Source: Calcarisporiella thermophila CBS 279.70
Lineage: Eukaryota > Calcarisporiellomycota
DNA: 64,000 nucleotides
Reading direction: 5' to 3'
NCBI RefSeq assembly: GCF_041956535.1
Contig: NW_027192193.1
Span: 859,192 to 923,191, forward strand
Part shown: positions 56,988 through 64,000 of the stretch, piece by piece
Numbering within the stretch: position 1 is the stretch's first letter
How the letters are laid out: each line of letters starts with the position of its first letter
Notes under the pieces: model-generated
The model's database searches: none
The model's input: the letters and a program-made list of their open reading frames with translations, nothing else
Told to the model about the DNA's origin: nothing
Made by a program: the position numbers and the translations under genes

Positions 56988-58240
56988 TCAGGTGGTTTGA
57001 TTCCCCCTCCACATCTCGCTGTTCAGCAAAAGTCTAGGATCATTTGCATCGACGGTGAAGCCGCGCGCATTCGAAAGCGGCGGGGCCAAGGGGTCAGTGG
57101 AGTGGACCACTTGGATGATATGTCTTTCTTCCAGCCTACACACTAAAGCAAGCAGACAAGCCCTCGAATAGTTTAGCGAGCCTTCCGATAGGGATGGGAG
57201 AGTGGGGGGAGGGAGGGGGCGGGACCGTCCTCCAAGACAACACTTACTCTTATCACCCTGCCGGAAATCGGCCACCACGGTAATCTCGCCGCTCTGTGCG
57301 TCCTCCCCGGGGACGCCACTGAGAACGTTGTTCTCCCATTTCAACCAATTCAGGAGGTTGGGAGAGCTGAAAATGACCTTGGGGGCTATCCATCCCGGCA
57401 CAGAGAAGGGGGATCAACGTCACGCACAAACAAGGAAACAAGGCAGGGAACCGGCTTACCGCAATAATGGGGGTCCCACACCTTGGGCTCGTACACGTAC
57501 CGCTCCCCGACAAATGCGACGGCGGACGGACGCCCGACGATACGGCTCTTGAACGGCTGAAAGATCCACCGGCCGGACGTATCGCGCCCCGCGTTTACGG
57601 ACCAGACATGGCTCCCCTTGGACTTTGTCTTTTTGCCCTCCTCGTTAAACCGAGAGATATATCTGGATGGAGATTAGCAAGGGGGGTCGCGCTCAACGAC
57701 TCAAGCAAATTTCCAAGCAACTAGGCCACTCACTTTGTCTGCCATAAAAACGCTTTGACATTCTTCAGGGACACGCTGATGCCCTTCCGCAGGACAAACT
57801 CGTAGAATCCGTTCGAGAAGGACTGGATGCGAAATTTGAAAATGCGGAAATCGGTGTTGAGTTTGACGCGTTTGGCGGTTTGAGTTTGGTGGATGCGGTC
57901 GCCTCGACTATCCGTGGCATTGACTAAAGGGAAGAGGAAAACCCAGAGCGAAATAAGCCATCCAATGGTCGCGCGGAGGGGTGGGGGGAGGGTGAACAGC
58001 AATGGGGTGGACTTACTGTCGTTGCATGTTCGCTCCAGATAATCGAGGAATATCCCCTCTAACTGTTCAAAAGGAACAAAAGACGGCGGCTCCGTCGACT
58101 CCGACCTCGACAATGTCTCCGGTATGTTAAGCGTGGGGGGTATCGGGGAAATGGATGGGGTTAAATGGGAGGGTCGAGATGCGACGGCGGAATTCTATCG
58201 TAAATAGAGATGCATTAGTATCTTTGACGGGGTGGCCCAT
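56988..58240 (-). CDS. Conserved-looking protein of unknown function, 291 aa
   Basis: Exons: 58229-58240, 58017-58194, 57734-57923, 57460-57662, 57248-57385, 56988-57142; total divisible by three. I do not recognise a named domain. The core after residue ~70 is ordered and aromatic-rich: KRVKLNTDFRIFKFRIQSF, NVKAFLWQTKYISRFNEEGK, SKGSHVWSVNAG, RWIFQPFKSRIVG, YVYEPKVWDPHYCAPKVIFS and NLLNWLKWENNVLSGVP. This reads as a beta-rich globular fold, possibly immunoglobulin- or lectin-like. It has the regular pattern of a conserved fungal protein. No signal peptide or membrane span. The start is the weak point: it relies on a 12-nt first exon and a 34-nt intron (58195-58228) with a GTCAAA donor and a perfect TACTAAT branch point. 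LUC7 lies downstream on the same strand, 277 nt away. Confidence 0.7.
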
Positions 58241-58508
58241 GACACTTGACAGTACACTGGCTGTTGGAGAGGGTCGGGTGTGTAAACTGGATCTAGGTTG
58301 AAAACGTGCTTGTTCAGTTAAGTTTGCTGAATTCTGAAAATGGCCAGGAAGCAGGGAGGTGAAAAGACGTGAAGGGAAGAAGGGAGAGTTGGAAGAGAGA
58401 GGGAGGGAGAGAGAGAGAGATGCTTTGGTGAATAAATGTGAATAACCAAATATCATAGACCAAAGGATCCTACTGCATCTATTCTGGGAGAGGAGGAAAC
58501 TAGACTCC
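58241..58508. other. Promoter/leader with GA repeat
   Basis: Upstream of the 291-aa gene. The coding strand is CT-rich, with a (GA)n-type tract on the plus strand at 58391-58420. Confidence 0.5.
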
Positions 58509-60170
58509 CTAAAGGCAAGGGTTGAGCAGGTGGCGTTGGCACCCCTTCTCTTGCCGCGCCGGCTCTGGTATTAAGCTGCTAGTGGGTGCAAAAGACCGGT
58601 AAACTCTGATATTCAGAAAAAAAGCACGTATACGGTAAAAGGCCATTCCAGTACATACAAGACTTGTCCACTTCACACGAAAATCATCCAAGACCCCAAT
58701 GATCTGGGAAATTTCTTCTAGTCGACGAAACGATTCATTCTCAGCCCCTTGGTCAAAGTACTGTTTTGCGAGTTGGGCATTATATATGATGCTACACATG
58801 TAATGCATTAAGACACCTTAGTATTCAACCTATTAATAAAAGTGGGGATGGCCCTCTATGAAGGGGGGTAGACCCCAATATTTTCTAAGGAGGGAAGGCC
58901 CCTGCCATGCAATCCCCATTCCCACTCCTTTGGGATGGCAGCTGAATGAAAAGAGGTACCTTTCGAAGAGTTGAGAGAGATTCATTATGTCGATGATCCA
59001 TGTCAATAAGGTTAACCGTTGGGCCGCACTGGCATAAGCGTTCGACACACTTGGACATATCTTTTTTTTTCCAAGAGATTGGCAGTCACGGGCCTTAAAC
59101 AACCCTCTTCCCACCATCTCCACCCCTCCCTCCTCCCCTCCTCTTTCCTTTCAGCGCAGCGCAAATGACAGTCATACTGTACCGTTTTAGGTAGCATAAT
59201 TTCGGCTTGTGTTTTTGTTTATAATGTGACAAGGCTGAAATGCATTTCCAAAGGCGAATACTAAGGCTACGGAAGGTGTATGACTAGGCCGTAGCCTACA
59301 AGCCATGACTCATACTCTCAATGCTCCAACGACTCAAGTTCAAAGAGAAGTTGGGAAGGGGTGTTGATTTCCTCTCTGCCCTGCAGGCGCAGGGTCTCGA
59401 AGGAAAAAGAGGATTTTTTTACCTTGCTCCCTGCACTTCCTACAGCAGATCTGGCAAGCAGCACATTTATTACAGTGTGCAGAAAAGCGTAAGTCTTAGT
59501 CGGCAAACCGCTCTCTTCCTGCACAGCAGTCTTCCTCTGTGTTTCTAAATCGGTCTCTATGGATCCAGATCCATATAAACCATTGTTTCTATTGAAGCCT
59601 CTCCGGCTAAAAGATTTGGATCACCAAAAATAAATCCATAGAGACTACCGTTGTATAGCGACGATGTTCGCAAGATATATGACGTTTGTGTTGCCAAAAA
59701 TAAGCACGCTGGATTTGGACTGTGCACGATAATTATAGGGATGCGCGTTGCTCCGATACCGGGCAAATCCAAATCCCAATCTTGAACCAGCCACCAGGGC
59801 TCCGCAGCCACTCTGCAAGAGAGAAGTCGATAGGATGGGCAAGTAAGCTTCAGCTGGATGACTATGTGGAGTAGGCGTATCGCACCAGGACGGCCTGCCA
59901 GAAACCACTCGCCACCGGGCAGGTAGAAGTGCCTCATTGGAAAACAGGTGTCAGAAGTTTCCAGAGTAGAACACTCGCCTGCATTGGCGCGATGAGTAAT
60001 GGTGCAACGCTCGTCGAACCAATGTCCTCCCGCCGACGCGTGGCTTGGAGCAGCGCCATAGCAGGTCGTCGATAGAGTTCATCCCAAAAGTGCAACACTT
60101 GCCCACTGGGTTTCCAATCCGGTATTGCATGTAGATTGGTCCCCGGCTAAAAATAGTCTTCTGCATAGGT
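58509..60170 (-). pseudogene. Degraded or intron-dense fungal-specific transcription factor (middle homology region)
   Basis: Separate minus-strand segments in different frames follow the order of the fungal_trans middle homology region. They are RQCRRVFYSGNF (~59960), EPWWLVQDWDLDLP (~59790), FLATQTSYILRTSSLYNGS (~59680), TYAFLHTVINVLLARSA (~59470), ASAAQRLTLLTWIIDIM (~59020) and LEEISQIIGVLDDFRVKWTS (~58690). Between them lie stops and weak splice sites. I could not build a full in-frame model, and no Zn2Cys6 cluster is visible upstream; the 60170-60600 DNA is GC-rich and unlike coding sequence. Either a gene with many introns and errors, or a decaying paralogue. It lies 2.7 kb from another factor of the same class at 62880. 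Confidence 0.42.
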
Positions 60171-61206
60171 CGCTTCCATGCATAGACTCGGATGGGCCAT
60201 GGCGGCAGGGTTGAGCCGTGGAAGACCCTCGATCAGCCCTGAGAAATCGGGAGAGAGCTGAGCGCCGTGCCCGCGGCTCCTTTGGAAACAGCGCCTGATG
60301 CTCAGGGGAATCGGCGAACAAGTAAGAAACGGGCCCTTGCATGCAGCTCCCCCTCACATGCCACACCTGTCGCTGCGGGATGGCGGCTGAACTTGCTGCT
60401 GAACATGGCAGCGTGCTACATGGTGCCCCGGTGGGCCGAAATCGAGCCCTTCCTGGTCCCCTCCAGCCGGCTCACACCGAGATGGGCGTGGAAGCGCAAA
60501 GCGCTCCCTCCTCTCCTGCGTGGCAACTCATGCCCCGAAAGGGCTAGGAGCCGCCGATTAGATTCTGGCTCTTAAGCGGCCTGGTCGGGCGTCGTTACAC
60601 CGCGAGTTGCATAATCGGCAGTATTGCATTTGAATTTGTGCGCGGTTGCACGCCCTCTGCTGCTGATGCAATACACCAGAGAGCGGGATTAGGCTGGCGT
60701 GCCCAATTCGAAAGCTTTATTCCCGAATGGTCCGTGGTATTTTTGCACCACCTCCCTTTGCATGATGCATTTCAGCTGCGCGAATTTCGCCGGGAATTTT
60801 GGAGAGGACAGCCTCAGCCATCGTTAGATGAAAATGGAACATTCAAGACAAACCTCCTCAGCCCCAATGGCCATTAATAGCCTCCTGCGCACCAAGCGCC
60901 GCGGCCATGGGGCGGGGAGGTGCTGCCGCCTCCCCGGAACCGTATATAAGGCGGCTCCTGCCCTCGCCCTCGCCTCTTGGCTCCCGGCGACCTGTGCACG
61001 AAAATCTCTAGCCAAGAAATCCAAACACCCGCACCAAGATTGGGTTTACCTATTTTCAGCCTCGGAATTTTTTTTGCAATTTAATTACTTATATAAACCC
61101 CACCCCCAATCAAACCGTTTCACCTCTCCTCTCTCCTCCTAACTTGGGAACTCCCGTATTTCTCTCACCGCACGCTTTCTTCGCTTTAGTCTCTGGTGTT
61201 GGAGCA
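60171..61206. other. Intergenic region upstream of SOD-like gene
   Basis: About 1 kb. GC-rich at 60170-60600 with overlapping ORFs lacking known domains, then AT-richer DNA with two TATA-like elements (60943-60950 region and 61090-61097) and a CT-rich leader. Confidence 0.45.
61090..61097 (+). promoter_or_regulatory. TATA box of the SOD-like gene
   Basis: TATATAAA about 110 nt upstream of ATG 61207, followed by a CT-rich leader. Confidence 0.65.
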
Positions 61207-61943
61207 ATGAAATTCTTCAACATTGCCGTCGCCATTTGTTCCCTGGCTGCCATCACACAGGCGCTGCCTTCACACAGGCTCCTGCCGCGGACAGGAGATG
61301 ACGATTCTTATGCCATTGCCAGTATCAATCAGAGTAAGTCATCCCCTCCCTCTCTCGCCCCCCCCCCCCATAGAAACCAAATGATGGACCCTTTCATGGT
61401 TTTGCGTTTACAACCATAGACGGTGTCATTGCCCGCTTCGGGTTCAAGCAGGAGCCGGGAGATGAGATGAAGGTGCACGTTGTTGTCGAGCAAGGTCTCA
61501 AGAATGAAACCCAGCCCTACCACGTGCATGTCCATCCGGTCCCCGCCAATGGCGATTGCAACGGGACCGGCGGTCACCTCGATCCCAAGCAAGTCAACGG
61601 CACAGACCGCTGCAATAGTCAGAGTGGGTATCAGTGCGAAGTGGGCGACTTGAGTGGAAAGCACGGGCCGCTCGCGGGCTCACCGGAGGGCAACCTGCGT
61701 GTCGACATCGAATACACCGACCCGGATCTCACCTTTTCGGGTGAGAACTCCGTCGTTGGGCGAAGCGTAGTCATTCATCGCCCCGACAACACTAGACTCG
61801 CCTGTGCCAACATTACCGTGGTGGATAAAAACACCTTCGACAAGTCCCTGCCCTCGGATGACGGCCCAAACGACAAAGATAATGACGACGATAATGGCGA
61901 CGATAATGGCGACGATGACGACGACGACGACGACGATGAGTAG
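61207..61943 (+). CDS. Secreted Cu-only superoxide dismutase-like protein with poly-Asp tail
   Basis: Exons 61207-61333 and 61420-61943 (216 aa). Signal peptide MKFFNIAVAICSLAAITQA. The SOD beta-barrel core runs ~43-175. Copper ligands are present: the HVH pair in YHVHVHP (H77/H79), the bridging-type His in GGHLDP (H95) and the His in VVGRSVVIHRPDN (H162). The zinc ligands seem lost: the KHGGP segment is absent, the His before VGDL is Glu (CEVGDL), and only the Asp of VGDL remains. The electrostatic loop is also missing, since RLACANI follows almost directly. This combination is that of Cu-only fungal SODs such as Candida SOD5. Instead of a GPI signal, the end is a run of nine Asp within an Asp/Asn/Gly tail, so it may be soluble or metal-binding. 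TATA promoter. Confidence 0.85.
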
Positions 61944-62879
61944 ACAAGCAGCCATCGGCTCATCATCCGAAAACTTACCATTACTTAAGACGCCGATTTT
62001 TAATAGTCTTTATTCATTATTTTTTTTTTCCTTTTTCCCTTTAATTTTCCTATGTCTTCTATTTCATGTCTCACTTTGTAATAGGCTCTGCTTTCTTCTC
62101 TGTATTCCACTCTGGTTTTCCCTCTCAGCATTGCCTAGGACTGGGCAATGGAGAGGGAAGACTCTACATTACACCCCCTCTCTTTACTACCCTACAATGT
62201 TGACTCGTCTTACCCCGAAATACATTCTAATGAGATAATGTGAAGGCCAACCTATTTTTTGGTGCCCGGATAGGATCATTAGTGTCACGCATTATATTAT
62301 TTCCACGCTATCTAAATTGGCAGGGGCATTTTGACTAGTAGGAATTCAGCTCCGTCTATGTATCACTCGGAATTGGAATATTGGGAACCTTAGCTAAGAT
62401 AGGGCCCCTGGAGGTTCAGAAAAAAGTGGGTTAAATCAATCTAAATGAAAAAATAGGCTAGTTTTCAGATAAAACCCAAGATAAGGGTGTATTTTTATTG
62501 CCAAGACATTTTCATAGAGGATGGATGGTTTCTATTGACAAGAGGGAAAAACTTTTGAGTCGACCATGAAAGAATCCTCCATCCTATACGTGGGATAGCG
62601 CAAGAAATGAATCCAGGCATTCACTACTGATCCCAAAGCGGTCTAGACCTCTCCCAAAAAAAAAAAAAATCCAAGAGCTGGTTGACCCTTCCCTTCTACC
62701 GCTGGGGGACTTCACACCCATCCCTCTTGGCGGGAATGGCCTGTAGGTACCAAACTAGTCCATAAGCAGTGTGCGCCCTTTGATGCTCTGGTGGATAAAT
62801 GTATTCTCGTCTGCTAGCCTCTCCCCCCCCTCTCTCCCCAACCTTCCTCTCTTCCCCTCTCGAAGGCCTCCTCCCACCC
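61944..62879. other. Intergenic region between convergent genes
   Basis: 936 nt of 3' flanks of the SOD-like gene and the transcription factor gene. Contains the hairpin at 62120-62157 and a poly-A run near 62658. No gene seen. Confidence 0.5.
62120..62157. repeat. Strong 14-bp hairpin in SOD-like 3' flank
   Basis: Left arm CCCTCTC-AG-CATTGCC, 8-nt loop, right arm GGCAATG-GAGAGGG: 14 base pairs broken only by a 2-nt AG bulge. It starts ~180 nt after the stop codon, so it could be a 3' UTR stem-loop. Confidence 0.7.
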
Positions 62880-64000
62880 TCATGTGGTTGAAGTTGCACC
62901 AGAACTCTCGGCCAGATAGGCTGCAATTTTTTCCCCCAGTTCGATAGCCTCTCCTCCGACCACCTCGGCATATCTCAGCATGGTAGTGTGACATCTTCTC
63001 AAACAAGCGATCGAATGCTCCCTGGCCTGGGATAACGGGGAGAAGATGGCAAGACGGTGGTATATTTTGCACACGATATTCAAGGAATCGAAAAGTGAAG
63101 CGATACGGCAAAAACCACCGGGCCCATTCAACAGTGAAATAAGACGCTCGGTGATGAAGTCCGCGCCCGCAGTGCAGATATTCTCGGCGTGCTTCTCTAA
63201 TGAGGAAGGCCAGGGTGGCGATCTGTGAAGCGAGGAAGATTGCCAGTGGAACGTGGTAATTTGGAAAAAGAACGGTAAGTGGAGTTGAACGAGGGCGGTG
63301 GCGTAATACACCTCGAGTTCGCAGATTGCCTGGCGCGCATGAGGATGGGGACAAGTGTATGGGGACCGGTTGGGCCCCCTTTCCCGTGGAATGGCTTGCC
63401 ACCACGACTTCAATCTTCGCTCAAACTCGAGAATCACCTCGAAGTTTAGCCCGGTGTGAGACTGCATGGGGGAGGCACTACGCTCGTGGCACCGCGAAAC
63501 GAACTCTCCTAGAATATATCTCAATTTCCCGATCTGCACCGTGGCCCACACGCACACGCCCAGTTCCTCGCCCTCTCCCTCCAGCAAGTTCGGCATTACC
63601 TGAACCGAGTATCTGTCGGGAATCCTTGTGGAGGGCGGATGCGACCTGATCACCCTCTCCTGATGGATCATCGCGATGGCCCATTGGAGGCGTTTTCTCT
63701 CCTCCACATGAATCCTCGTCTGGATATCAGGCGCGCAGGTGAACTCTGGACTCGGGACAAGGTCGAGATGTTTCTGGGCCAAGATGAGAAAGCATGAGTC
63801 CACCTGGGTGAAGTGGGTGCAGCTTTGTAGGGTGAGGAGCGTACGAACGATGGCAAGAGAAGAGGGGCCGTCATAGCGCTCCCGCTGTATACCAAAACCG
63901 TTAAAACATTAAAAAATAACCACTGTAGCCTCTTTTTTTTTTTCTTCTTCAATAATGCTTCGCTGAGGGCTGAAGCAAAGACATTCTTACCAGCAAATCC
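62880..64000 (-). CDS. Fungal-specific transcription factor, C-terminal part (5' end outside window)
   Basis: DNA-binding regulator of the Zn2Cys6 type by its middle homology region; the zinc cluster would lie beyond 64000. The visible exon runs from ~63892 down to 62880, preceded by an intron (acceptor near 63893) and by a partial exon at the window edge (~63991-64000). The start of the visible part, PSSLAIVRTLLTLQS then SCFLILAQKHLDL, matches the usual tVqaLllls...G.a.rma.dLgLh segment. Later parts include RKRLQWAIAMIHQERVI, FERRLKSWWQAIP, ELEVYYATALVQLHLPFFF and a helical end. No lesion in the 300 codons seen. Target genes unknown. Confidence 0.75.

Noticed and set aside
61680-61955. Antisense Val/Ile-rich ORF at the SOD-like tail
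   Set aside because: Complement of GAC/GAT Asp codons; no independent support.

Overview
This is nuclear DNA from a filamentous or zygosporic-type fungus. Genes carry many short GT-AG introns, often with TACTAAT-like branch points. There are fungal cell-wall and secretion genes, Zn-cluster-type transcription factor regions and yeast-type orthologues. The PAN1 orthologue has intersectin-like C-terminal SH3 domains, and there is a membrane-anchored GT5 starch/glycogen-synthase-like protein; both fit an early-diverging (non-Dikarya) fungus better than an ascomycete. That placement is inference. I see no prokaryotic features, CRISPR array, rRNA or convincing tRNA.

Layout. 1-6.0 kb (minus): HIRA/Hir1 histone chaperone (3' end cut by the window) and a type II membrane beta-helix (pectate-lyase-superfamily) protein. 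7.1-11.8 kb (plus): PAN1. 12.9-14.6 kb (minus): secreted zinc metallopeptidase. 16.2-21.8 kb (plus): Syt1-type Sec7/PH Arf-GEF and eIF2 gamma. 23.2-25.8 kb: Thr/Ser/Pro-repeat wall protein broken by a 903-nt assembly gap, and a small GPI-type protein. 27.5-33.8 kb (plus): charged orphan and Na+/H+ antiporter. 34.5-39.6 kb (minus): GT5-like protein and GH47 alpha-1,2-mannosidase. 40.9-47 kb (plus): HSL-type hydrolase, glutathione transferase and acidic secreted protein. 47.2-48.0 kb (minus): proteasome beta-3. 49.6-54.5 kb (plus): GC-rich pair, VTS1-type SAM protein and kelch-BTB protein. 55.1-58.2 kb (minus): LUC7 and a conserved-looking orphan. 58.5-60.2 kb: degraded-looking transcription factor. 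61.2 kb (plus): Cu-only SOD-like secreted protein. 62.9-64 kb (minus): 3' part of a second transcription factor.

Most neighbours are functionally unrelated, as is usual in fungi: chromatin, endocytosis, Arf traffic, translation, proteasome and splicing genes sit between secreted or wall-directed genes. Four genes for small secreted proteins share short MK-type signal peptides, and all four have TATA elements close upstream. GT5-like plus GH47, in tandem on one strand, are both glycan enzymes of the secretory route, but nothing shows co-regulation.

Where I rebuilt the exons, the total coding length is a multiple of three for thirteen multi-exon genes, which supports the models. The strongest points for follow-up are a 7-nt microexon and an RS-domain-controlling terminal intron in LUC7, a 14-nt microexon in the GH47 gene, introns of 34-41 nt, the Cu-only SOD with a poly-Asp tail, and the GT5-like protein that has lost its classical active-site motifs. 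I found no coherent multi-gene system that I would call new.
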